DNA of 11,324 bases from Scatomorpha gallistercoris (GTDB taxonomy: Bacteria; Bacillota; Clostridia; Oscillospirales; Oscillospiraceae), in the NCBI GenBank assembly GCA_018713005.1, contig DVFX01000042.1, positions 1-11,324 on the forward strand, read 5' to 3'. This document shows positions 5,661 through 11,041 of the stretch, piece by piece; the first letter of the stretch is position 1; the number at the start of each line of letters is the position of its first letter. The position numbers were made by a program, and so were the translations under genes. The notes below the pieces were generated by a model, which was not told the origin of the DNA, did not search any database, and worked only from the letters and a program-made list of their open reading frames with translations.

Positions 5661-8270
5661 TCAGTCGTCGATGACGTCAGGGTCAACAACGTAAATAGTG
5701 ACAATCTCTCCGTCATCGTTAAAGACGCCGTATACTGTTGCGCTCCTGATATTGTTGTCGTACATGGACTCAAACCTGCTGGCGCTGACGCTGTCGTAGT
5801 CTCCGCCATTGCTGGTATCGACAATATAGATGCTGTAGTCGGAGGCAAGCGGGTAGACTGTTTCTGTACCTATGGATATAACGCCGTCCTCGTATATTAT
5901 ATCGACGCCGTCATTCCTGCCAGACCACGCTTTCACGAAATACTCGTCAGTGTCGGCGGAGCTGCTGGTGACCGGATCCGCCTCATCTATATAGCCGTAC
6001 TCGTCATAGCTGATATCGGTGTAGAGGGTGCCTGCATAGAGCTTCTCAGTGGAATCAATGTCGGTCTCCTCGCCGTTGACGAACGCGTCGTAGCTGTAAT
6101 ACTGTATGCCCTCGCTGTCCACGCTTCTGCCGTTAGAACCATAGACGAGAATGAAGTCATCGCTGGTTCCGCCGCCGGAAATGCTGACTTCGTCGTCAAC
6201 ATATATTACGACCGCTATGGAATAGCCGCTGGAGGCAGTAACGGCGCAGACCGCTATGCTATTCTCATTCTTAGCATTTATGTTGGGGACGTTGTTGTAG
6301 CCGGTGTAGACATCGTAATCATTGTCATCGACGTTGTAGACGATAAATGCAGTCGAGCTGGTTGCGGTGAACCTAGTGTAGCTGTCGGACTCGCCATCGC
6401 CGGTACCGGAGAGATAGCGGGCAGAGCCGTTGGTAATCTCAATGCCAGTGCCTTCGGCCCAACGAACCCGGTTGCTGCTGGCCTCGGTCAGGGTGTAGCG
6501 CCCGGCGCTGTTGACGGTGTAGCTGTACCAGCCGGCCTGACTGGTGCCTTCAGCATAATCGACCTCGTTATCGTTCTGTTCATAATAGTAGCTGTAGCGC
6601 AGGTCTATCTCGTCATAGGTGCCGTCGGTGAAGAACACCGCCGCCTCATAGCCGCTGCTGCTCAGGCTGCCGGTCTGGGCAATCTCGAGGACGTAGAGAT
6701 AGTTGGAGCTGGAGCTGGTGGCGTCATCGTAGCCGAGCACATAGCCGTAGCTGTCGAGCACGAGGGTTATCTCGCTGTCGATGGAGAAGTCATCAGTAAT
6801 GTCAAACTCTCCTGCGTCTATATTGCTGGCGTAGTAGTAGCGGGTGCCGTCCACGGTGATGGAGCTGTTGTCGGTGTAGCCGGTGACCTCGCCGCTGATG
6901 ACGTCCGCGGCCTCAACGGCGGCAACGTCGCCGCCGTCGAAGGTGAGCAGCAGGTAGTCGCCCTCAGCATAGCCGTCTATGTCGAACTCGTCGTCCTCGA
7001 GGGTGATGTCCTGGTCTTCATAGGGCTCGTTGAGTCCGCCGTAACAGGTGACCTCGAGGGTGCCGTCGTCGGAGTCGTAATCATCCTCCGCAACCGCGAG
7101 GTAGGTGTTGATGAAGATGAGGTAGACGTCGTTGTCGTCGGTCACATAGACCTCGGTCTGTACGCCATAGCCGCAGTAGTAGCTGCCGTAACCGTCGTAG
7201 TAACTGTCGCTCTCGTCGTTATAGCCAACGTAGTCGGAGCTGCTGCGCTCTATGAAGTAGTCGACGTCGTCGGCCCTTACTCTGCCGCCCTCGCCGTCAA
7301 CGTAGACGTAGAGGCTGCTGCTGTCATCCCACCAGCCGTAGCTGTCATCCGTAATGTCGCTGTAGACGCTGGAGCCGATGAGGCTGTAGAGGGTACCCTT
7401 GGTGACATAGCTGTCGTAGGTCTCAAGCAGGGCGTCGCCGGCGGTGCCGCTGTAGATGACGTCGCCGTCGAGCTCCCAGTTGTAGCTGACCGGGCGGCCG
7501 TAATCGCCGTAATTCACGTCAACCAGCTCGAGGTCGCTGAAGTAGAGCTCTGCGAACTGATAATAATCGTCGTCCTCGATGGTCTCGCTGCCGGTGTTTT
7601 CGATGCGGCTGGCATCAGAGCCGTTGATGACGATGCTGGTGTCCCCGGAGTCGATGATGATGCTGCCGGAGGGATACTCGACCAGGTCGGCCAGCAGGGT
7701 GTTGTAGGCCATCTGAGCCACGGTGTCGCGGTCGGCGCTGCCGGAGTAGCTGGAGATGTCATCGAAGATGCCGGCGTTGACGGCATAGGAGACGGTGTTG
7801 GTGGCCCAAGTGTTGCCGGTCAGGCCCTCGCTCTCGGCGTCATAGCCGAGGGCCACGAGGAGCATCTTGGCGAACTGATAGCAGGTCAGCTCATCCTCGG
7901 GGCGGAAGGTGCCGTCCTCGAAGCCGTCTACGATGCCCTCGCTGACGCAGTAGGCGATGTAGCCCGCGCTCCAGCGGTCGGTAGAGATGTCGGAAAACGG
8001 CTCGCTTCCCGCCGTGAGGTTGTCGGCGTTGTCGCCGAGCTTCATGCGGGCGATGATGGCGGCCGCCTCTTCACGGCTGAGTACTACGTCCGGCTGATAG
8101 GAGCCGTCCTCGTACCCGTCGATGACGCCGAGCGCCTCGAGCACTACGGCCGCCTCCTCGTATGTGATTTCGTCCTGGTCCGTGAAGTCTGCGTTCGCCG
8201 AGAAGGAGAACACACTCAGAACCAGCGCGAAAACCAGAACGAGGCTCAGGGTTTTCTTGCAAGTCTTCAT
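5661..8270 (-). CDS. S-layer homology (SLH) domain surface protein
   Basis: 869 aa, predicted exported cell-surface protein. Signal peptide at ~1-27 (MKTCKKTLSLVLVFALVLSV, then FSFSANA/D). Three N-terminal SLH repeats: ~29-79 (ALGVIDGYEDGSYQPDVVLS, REEAAAIIARM), ~91-144 (FSDISTDRWSAGYIAY, GIVDGFEDGTFRPEDELT) and a more divergent one at ~148-199 (AVNAGIFDDISSYSGSADRD). SLH domains bind pyruvylated secondary wall polymers and tether the protein to peptidoglycan. Residues ~200-869 match no catalytic family I recognise. They are Asp/Glu/Tyr/Ser/Gly-rich, strongly acidic, predicted beta-rich (alternating VTGYTDNSSITVDGTRYYYAS-like strands), and may bind divalent cations. The SD AGGAGGT lies 11 nt before the ATG, with a promoter upstream at 8313-8342. 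A 901-aa frame on the opposite strand is a codon-bias shadow. The gene probably encodes an abundant envelope component. Confidence 0.9.
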   Translation of the reverse strand: MKTCKKTLSLVLVFALVLSVFSFSANADFTDQDEITYEEAAVVLEALGVIDGYEDGSYQPDVVLSREEAAAIIARMKLGDNADNLTAGSEPFSDISTDRWSAGYIAYCVSEGIVDGFEDGTFRPEDELTCYQFAKMLLVALGYDAESEGLTGNTWATNTVSYAVNAGIFDDISSYSGSADRDTVAQMAYNTLLADLVEYPSGSIIIDSGDTSIVINGSDASRIENTGSETIEDDDYYQFAELYFSDLELVDVNYGDYGRPVSYNWELDGDVIYSGTAGDALLETYDSYVTKGTLYSLIGSSVYSDITDDSYGWWDDSSSLYVYVDGEGGRVRADDVDYFIERSSSDYVGYNDESDSYYDGYGSYYCGYGVQTEVYVTDDNDVYLIFINTYLAVAEDDYDSDDGTLEVTCYGGLNEPYEDQDITLEDDEFDIDGYAEGDYLLLTFDGGDVAAVEAADVISGEVTGYTDNSSITVDGTRYYYASNIDAGEFDITDDFSIDSEITLVLDSYGYVLGYDDATSSSSNYLYVLEIAQTGSLSSSGYEAAVFFTDGTYDEIDLRYSYYYEQNDNEVDYAEGTSQAGWYSYTVNSAGRYTLTEASSNRVRWAEGTGIEITNGSARYLSGTGDGESDSYTRFTATSSTAFIVYNVDDNDYDVYTGYNNVPNINAKNENSIAVCAVTASSGYSIAVVIYVDDEVSISGGGTSDDFILVYGSNGRSVDSEGIQYYSYDAFVNGEETDIDSTEKLYAGTLYTDISYDEYGYIDEADPVTSSSADTDEYFVKAWSGRNDGVDIIYEDGVISIGTETVYPLASDYSIYIVDTSNGGDYDSVSASRFESMYDNNIRSATVYGVFNDDGEIVTIYVVDPDVIDD

Positions 8271-8312
8271 TTTGGGATTTTACCTCCTTGGATGCCTGCC
8301 GCCTTCGCGGCA

Positions 8313-8342
8313 ATTATATTGTGAAGAGCCATAGCTCGTCAC
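8313..8342 (-). promoter_or_regulatory. Sigma-A type promoter of the SLH protein gene
   Basis: On the minus strand the -35 is GTGACG (8342-8337), then an 18-nt spacer and an exact -10 TATAAT (8318-8313). The expected start near 8306 gives a ~36-nt leader containing the AGGAGGT SD of the SLH gene. A small GC-rich hairpin (TGCCGC/GCGGCA, 8297-8312) overlaps the start site. The promoter lies downstream of the recombinase frame, so the SLH gene is expected to be transcribed independently. Confidence 0.6.
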
Positions 8343-8351
8343 TTCATGTCC

Positions 8352-8398
8352 CTCAGCAAGCGGCGCGCCTATTGGCTCTTTAGCACGCCGCTTGTGAG
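8352..8398. repeat. Stem-loop at the recombinase frame end
   Basis: Arms 8357-8365 (CAAGCGGCG) and 8386-8394 (CGCCGCTTG) pair perfectly, extended by CTCA/TGAG across a one-base bulge. Inside the loop is a small GCC-TATT-GGC hairpin. The recombinase frame's TAG stop (8371-8369) falls inside this loop. The structure lies just upstream of the SLH gene promoter and could be a recombinase terminator or part of a repeat element. Confidence 0.5.
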
Positions 8399-9637
8399 AA
8401 CCCTCAAGAACCCGCGCCCGGTATGACAACGCAGGAACCTGACAAAGAAAAAAGGGGCTTGCAATGTTACGCTTGCAGGTGTATGATGTGTAACAAAGTT
8501 GATACGCGCGGTATCCGGCTTCGCAAAATAAGAATTTTGCGAAGCCTTTTCCGTTTTCTTGCAGCCTCCTATAAACCTGGCGCCGTGCGGACGGTAAAGG
8601 TGTCCGCACGGCGTCGCGCTTAAAACAAGCCAGCATTCAAATGTGGGCAGGGAATGGCCGCCGCGGCTTGAGAAGCGCTCTACCAACTCACGTTTCGCGG
8701 GAATGGAGGGATGTACATACACATTGAGAGTGACCGCAACGTCAGCGTGGCCCAGTATCTCGCACAGGGTTTTTGGGTCGCCCCCAAGGGCTACACAGCC
8801 GGTCGCAAAAGTGTGCCGCAGAGTGTGGAAGTTAACCCGTCTCACTCCTGCATCACGCAGTATGGCATAAAATCGGTTTTGATATGTTCTCGGTTCAAGG
8901 CAATGCCTGTCGCTTCCCGTCAGTATAAAGGCCTCGTCCGACCCGCGCATGGAAAACATAAGTTCCAATAAAAATCCCGGCAATGGAACAGTGCGGTTGG
9001 AGCTTGCGCTTTTGGGCGAATCGAACACCAGGCGCGTCCTCGGTGCGTCAGGGCCGGCGTCCGGCACCCTGACCCTCTGCACCGTGCGCTGCACCTTGAG
9101 TGAGCTGTCGGCAAATGAAACGTCTCCCCATTTCATTGCGCATATCTCGCCAAGACGCAGCCCGGTGTAAAGGCAAATCAGTATGCCCAGAGAACTCTCG
9201 TTCATATGCTCAAAAAGCCAGTGTTCCAAAGCGGCCTGTTCGTCTTGCGTAAGCGGGCTGATTTCATGTCTGGCGGAATCTGCCCGGCGGCGGCTGTGCT
9301 GATATACCACAGCTTTAAGCCCTTTTTGCCTGGCAAAGCTGAGTATCTCATCGACAACTGTGCAAATAGCGCGCATACGGCTCGCAGAAAGCGTCCCCTT
9401 CCCGGGCGGATGCTCCGCCTCGTCCAAAACCCGGTCAAGGTCTTCTGCGGTAACCCGGCTGATTGGTTTGGTTCTCAGCGCCTGCGGTATATACTTTTCC
9501 GTAATCGACAGGTAGGCTGAGCGCGTGGAATACTTCACGGTTTTGCTCAGGCCGGTAAGCCACTCATCCGTAATCAGGCCGAAGGTCGGTTCCGTCTGGA
9601 AGCCTAGTGAAAAGAGTCGTGCGGAGAGAATGCCCAT
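8369..9637 (-). CDS. Tyrosine recombinase (phage integrase family), tail likely non-native
   Basis: DNA breaking-rejoining enzyme. The start is ATG at 9637 (MGILSARLF), with AAGGAGGA a few nt upstream; the frame's GTG at 9652 lies inside that SD. Numbered from this Met (422 aa): an N-terminal core-binding SAM-like domain runs ~20-115 (GLITDEWLTGLSKTVKYSTR). The catalytic domain runs ~128-325 with all key residues: Arg161 (TGLRLGEI), Lys209 (SPKSASSNRTVPL), His271 and Arg274 (HTLRH), His297 (GHADV) and nucleophile Tyr307 (LNVYVHPS). The arm-binding domain typical of phage and ICE integrases is short or absent. After ~residue 325 (nt ~8662), where such proteins normally end, ~95 further codons run through three inverted repeats and encode unrelated Phe/Thr-rich sequence. 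I think the frame reads accidentally into a repeat-rich 3' block, by frameshift or truncation of the native end. No excisionase, relaxase or phage gene is nearby. The core resembles integrases of integrative elements. Confidence 0.87.
   Translation of the reverse strand: MGILSARLFSLGFQTEPTFGLITDEWLTGLSKTVKYSTRSAYLSITEKYIPQALRTKPISRVTAEDLDRVLDEAEHPPGKGTLSASRMRAICTVVDEILSFARQKGLKAVVYQHSRRRADSARHEISPLTQDEQAALEHWLFEHMNESSLGILICLYTGLRLGEICAMKWGDVSFADSSLKVQRTVQRVRVPDAGPDAPRTRLVFDSPKSASSNRTVPLPGFLLELMFSMRGSDEAFILTGSDRHCLEPRTYQNRFYAILRDAGVRRVNFHTLRHTFATGCVALGGDPKTLCEILGHADVAVTLNVYVHPSIPAKRELVERFSSRGGHSLPTFECWLVLSATPCGHLYRPHGARFIGGCKKTEKASQNSYFAKPDTARINFVTHHTPASVTLQAPFFFVRFLRCHTGRGFLRVLTSGVLKSQ
8459..8487 (+). 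promoter_or_regulatory. Promoter-like sequence reading into the 8517-8550 terminator
   Basis: TTGCAA (8459-8464), a 17-nt spacer, then TATGAT (8482-8487) on the + strand. A start near 8494 would give a ~55-nt transcript ending at the hairpin/T-tract at 8517-8550, antisense to the recombinase tail. The -35 is only a 4/6 match, so this is tentative. AATGTTAC at 8463-8470 overlaps it. Confidence 0.35.
8517..8550 (+). terminator. Perfect 13-bp hairpin with T-tract, apex AAATTCTTATTT (minus strand)
   Basis: Arms 8517-8529 (GGCTTCGCAAAAT) and 8534-8546 (ATTTTGCGAAGCC), loop AAGA, followed on the + strand by TTTTCCGTTTTCTT: a good Rho-independent terminator for + strand transcription, where no gene is seen. 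On the minus strand the apex reads GCAAAATTCTTATTTTGC. It lies inside the doubtful recombinase tail. A similar apex occurs in the hairpin at 9791-9826 in opposite orientation. Confidence 0.65.
8581..8613. repeat. Perfect 12-bp inverted repeat
   Basis: Arms 8581-8592 (CGCCGTGCGGAC) and 8602-8613 (GTCCGCACGGCG) around a 9-nt loop GGTAAAGGT. It is the first stem after the recognisable end of the recombinase and could be its natural terminator or recombinase-associated structure. No U-tract follows on the minus strand. Confidence 0.6.
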
Positions 9638-9745
9638 ATTTCCTCCTTCCACGCGCGTCCGTCCAACGAGGTCTTGTCATGGCGATTGATGTATTTATAT
9701 TCACATAATTGAATGTTACTGTTTGATTACAAAAATCGCAGACCG

Positions 9746-9774
9746 TTGACGGATAGTTGTACCAGTGCTATAAT
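9746..9774 (+). promoter_or_regulatory. Near-consensus sigma-A promoter
   Basis: TTGACG (9746-9751), a 17-nt spacer and exact TATAAT (9769-9774) on the + strand, the best promoter match in the window. The expected start is about 9781-9782. No protein gene follows on this strand before the terminator at 9946-9978, so its product should be an untranslated RNA of about 200 nt. Confidence 0.7.
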
Positions 9775-9790
9775 GCACTCAATTGGGCTA

Positions 9791-9826
9791 ATATTTGTCG
9801 CGAAATTCTTATTTCACGACAAATAT
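9791..9826. repeat. 16-bp hairpin with apex AAATTCTTATTT (+ strand)
   Basis: Arms 9791-9806 (ATATTTGTCGCGAAAT) and 9811-9826 pair except C9801/A9816, loop TCTT. The apex GCGAAATTCTTATTT on the + strand matches the apex of the hairpin at 8517-8546 read on the minus strand (GCAAAATTCTTATTT, 14 of 15 identical). The two therefore flank the recombinase as an inverted pair. Confidence 0.65.
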
Positions 9827-9945
9827 CGCTTTGTTTTGGGACATTATTTCTGACCCAATGTTACAGTAGCACACGAAGTTGAAACCTGGCTGAAATTTAA
9901 AAGAATATTCTGTGAATATAATGTTTCCAAATAATTATTAAAAAG

Positions 9946-9978
9946 CGCGGCGGCCTCCAAGTGCCGTCGCGTTTTTTT
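9946..9978. terminator. Strong bidirectional Rho-independent terminator
   Basis: CGCGGCGGC (9946-9954) pairs with GCCGTCGCG (9963-9971) with one G-U pair, followed by seven T (9972-9978) on the + strand. The A-run at 9940-9944 gives a U-tract for minus-strand transcription as well. It ends the candidate small RNA on one side and could stop read-through from the two small genes at 10074-10975 on the other. Confidence 0.85.
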
Positions 9979-10049
9979 CGTTTGTGATTCAAAGGGCCTC
10001 CCCAGCTGATCCTGCTGTCAGTCCGTCAAACGGCCTAAACCCGCCTGAG

Positions 10050-10071
10050 AAGGACGCCGGTAGGCGTCCTT
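10050..10071 (-). terminator. 9-bp hairpin directly after the small membrane-protein gene pair
   Basis: AAGGACGCC (10050-10058) and GGCGTCCTT (10063-10071), GGTA loop, perfect pairing, beginning 2 nt after the TAA of the gene ending at 10074. The minus side lacks a good U-tract, so it may be a 3'-end stabiliser backed up by the terminator at 9946-9978. Confidence 0.5.
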
Positions 10072-10073
10072 TC

Positions 10074-10523
10074 TTACTGTACGGCTGCCGCTATGCCTTC
10101 TGTCAGCTCCCTCACCGGCTCGCCGGTGAAGAGCCCCATTGTGTAGTCGCGGTTATCCATATCGCGCACGAAGCCGCTGTCCATGAGTATGAAGCCGCCC
10201 AGCAGCTCTCCGCCGCCGTAGAACCACAGCGTCACGCTGCGTCCTCCCGTACCGTCGGGGTATCTCAAGGTGCGGTGGCAGCTCTCGCCTGAGAGCAGCG
10301 CCGCCACGGCCTCGAACTCGGGCGTACCGCGCTCGAGCGTATGGTCCTCCGACACAACCCACGGCCGGGAGCTGCCCGCCTCGCCGCTCAGGCCGTAGTC
10401 CGTCCTGACAACAACTATCTGCTCCGCCTCATCGACATATTCGTCCAGCGCCAGCGGCCAGAAAATATACACAGCCACCGCCGCCACTGCGGCAAGCAGC
10501 AGGGCGATGAGTTTCCCCCTCAT
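10074..10523 (-). CDS. Small membrane-anchored protein, paralog of its upstream neighbour
   Basis: 149 aa, not a family I can name. I start it at the ATG at 10523, which overlaps the previous stop as ATGA and begins a membrane anchor; a longer frame from 10625 would lie inside the upstream gene. Residues ~4-22 are hydrophobic (LIALLLAAVAAVAVYIF) and the rest is soluble and probably extracytoplasmic. Residues 61-79 (HTLERGTPEFEAVAALLSG), followed by HRTLR, and a VTLWFYGGGEL strand pair at ~97-108, match the upstream protein in order and spacing, showing an old tandem duplication with low identity. Translation is likely coupled to that gene. No catalytic motif, lipobox or conserved Cys pattern was seen. 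Confidence 0.75.
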   Translation of the reverse strand: MRGKLIALLLAAVAAVAVYIFWPLALDEYVDEAEQIVVVRTDYGLSGEAGSSRPWVVSEDHTLERGTPEFEAVAALLSGESCHRTLRYPDGTGGRSVTLWFYGGGELLGGFILMDSGFVRDMDNRDYTMGLFTGEPVRELTEGIAAAVQ

Positions 10524-10975
10524 TCTACCAACTCCCTTACAGCGTCTATAAGCGCGTTCACTTCTTTGGCCGAGCCCGAGCCGACGGCGCAGCTCACGCC
10601 GTCCAGCCCTATGCGTCCCCAGCACATATCCGCCTCGCAGATGCGCTCGCCGCCGGCGTCGTAGAGCGTGACGTCAACCTCGAACGGCCCGTAATCCGGC
10701 GCCGTGTCCCGGAGCGCGCGGCGGAGGCTCACGCCGTCCAATAGCTCCATCAGCGCGTCGAACTCCTCCGACCCGCCCTCGAGCGTGTAGTTATAGCTGT
10801 AAATGTGCGGGATCAGGTCGCCGTCGTATTTCAACTCCCAGCCGTAATTGTGCACGATGTGGAGCCGCGCCGACACCGCGCCCGTGGTGTCCAGCCGCAC
10901 AGGCCGGAACACATAGATAGCTGCGGCGGCGAGCAGCGCGGCGCAGATGCCGCAGATAATCAGCCGCTTTTTCAC
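10520..10975 (-). CDS. Small membrane-anchored protein, first of a paralogous pair
   Basis: 151 aa, GTG start at 10975 (GTGAAAAAGCGG) with GGGGGTG 5 nt upstream. Residues ~4-23 are a single hydrophobic anchor (LIICGICAALLAAAAIYVF), not followed by a lipobox, then an outward-facing domain of ~125 residues. Key shared features with the downstream paralog: YTLEGGSEEFDALMELLDG at 63-81, followed by RRALR, a VDVTLYDAGGERI strand pair at ~100-112, and a C-terminal amphipathic helix (AKEVNALIDAVRELVE). The function is unknown. The SD lies in one arm of the 15-bp hairpin at 10978-11013, suggesting control of translation. It overlaps the next gene by 4 nt. Confidence 0.78.
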   Translation of the reverse strand: MKKRLIICGICAALLAAAAIYVFRPVRLDTTGAVSARLHIVHNYGWELKYDGDLIPHIYSYNYTLEGGSEEFDALMELLDGVSLRRALRDTAPDYGPFEVDVTLYDAGGERICEADMCWGRIGLDGVSCAVGSGSAKEVNALIDAVRELVE

Positions 10976-10977
10976 GC

Positions 10978-11013
10978 AAACACCCCCGGATAATTATATA
11001 TCCGGGGGTGTTT
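10978..11013 (-). promoter_or_regulatory. Perfect 15-bp hairpin covering the SD of the small-protein gene
   Basis: AAACACCCCCGGATA (10978-10992) pairs perfectly with TATCCGGGGGTGTTT (10999-11013), loop ATTATA. On the minus strand the 3' arm contains GGGGGTG, the only good SD for the GTG start at 10975, so an RNA transcribed through the hairpin would hide it. The loop reads TATAAT on the minus strand; with TGGAAA 17 nt upstream it could be a -10, giving a transcript that starts inside the 3' arm and leaves the SD free. It can also act as the terminator of the epimerase-like gene upstream, although the following T-run is short. Confidence 0.65.
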
Positions 11014-11041
11014 CGTTTCCAGTTAAATGTATGTAAAACGT

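Larger units (their letters stand above)
9712..9864 (+). repeat. AATGTTAC direct repeats near the recombinase
   Basis: AATGTTACTGT at 9712-9722 and AATGTTACAGT at 9857-9867 are near-identical 11-mers in the same orientation, 145 bp apart. A third AATGTTAC lies at 8463-8470 on the other side of the recombinase. Short directly repeated sites next to an integrase gene are often arm-type or accessory binding sites; that role is inference from position only. Confidence 0.35.
9781..9978 (+). ncRNA. Candidate small structured RNA
   Basis: The span runs from the expected start of the 9746-9774 promoter to the end of the T-tract of the 9946-9978 terminator, ~198 nt, with no open frame carrying an SD. 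Visible structure: a 16-bp stem with one mismatch (9791-9806 with 9811-9826, TCTT loop) enclosed by ATTGGG (9782-9787) pairing with CCCAAT (9854-9859). TTGGG at 9836-9840 can pair with the same CCCAA, giving two exclusive folds. The 3' half has an AGAATATTCT palindrome (9902-9911) and then the GC-rich terminator. It matches no family I know; it does not show the long bulged rod of 6S RNA, nor tmRNA, SRP, RNase P or known riboswitch signatures. Any riboswitch or attenuator role is unlikely because the next gene is on the opposite strand. It could regulate the recombinase or act in trans. Confidence 0.5.
9638..10073. other. AT-rich intergenic region
   Basis: 436 bp without a convincing protein gene, markedly more AT-rich than both flanks. 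It holds the recombinase SD (next to 9637), AATGTTAC repeats, a + strand promoter (9746-9774), a structured ~200-nt stretch and a strong terminator (9946-9978). From 9980 to 10049 I see nothing except ordinary sequence before the hairpin at 10050-10071. I could not identify a clear promoter for the recombinase on the minus strand. Confidence 0.6.

Noticed and set aside
5619..8324. 901-aa open frame on the + strand
   Set aside because: It is in codon register with the SLH gene on the other strand; it stays open because that gene rarely uses TTA, CTA or TCA. The Val/Ala/Asp-rich product has no domain, and the SLH protein has signal peptide, SD and promoter.
8280..8636. 118-aa minus-strand frame between the recombinase and the SLH gene
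   Set aside because: It crosses three hairpins, overlaps the recombinase frame and encodes basic low-similarity sequence; it is repeat translation.
9638..9652. GTG start of the recombinase at 9652
   Set aside because: The GTG is part of the AAGGAGGA SD region that serves the ATG at 9637.
9773..9853. 26-codon + strand ORF (MHSIGLIFVAKFLF...)
   Set aside because: Its ATG overlaps the -10 box, so the promoter there cannot transcribe it with a leader; no SD. The AKFLF echo with the other hairpin comes from the shared DNA apex.
9781..9978. 6S RNA as the identity of the candidate small RNA
   Set aside because: The size is similar, but I see no long rod pairing the 5' and 3' ends around a central bubble; the 3' end is a separate terminator stem.
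10524..10625. Longer start for the second small membrane protein
   Set aside because: The extension is Arg-rich and lies inside the upstream gene; the ATGA overlap start begins directly at the membrane anchor.
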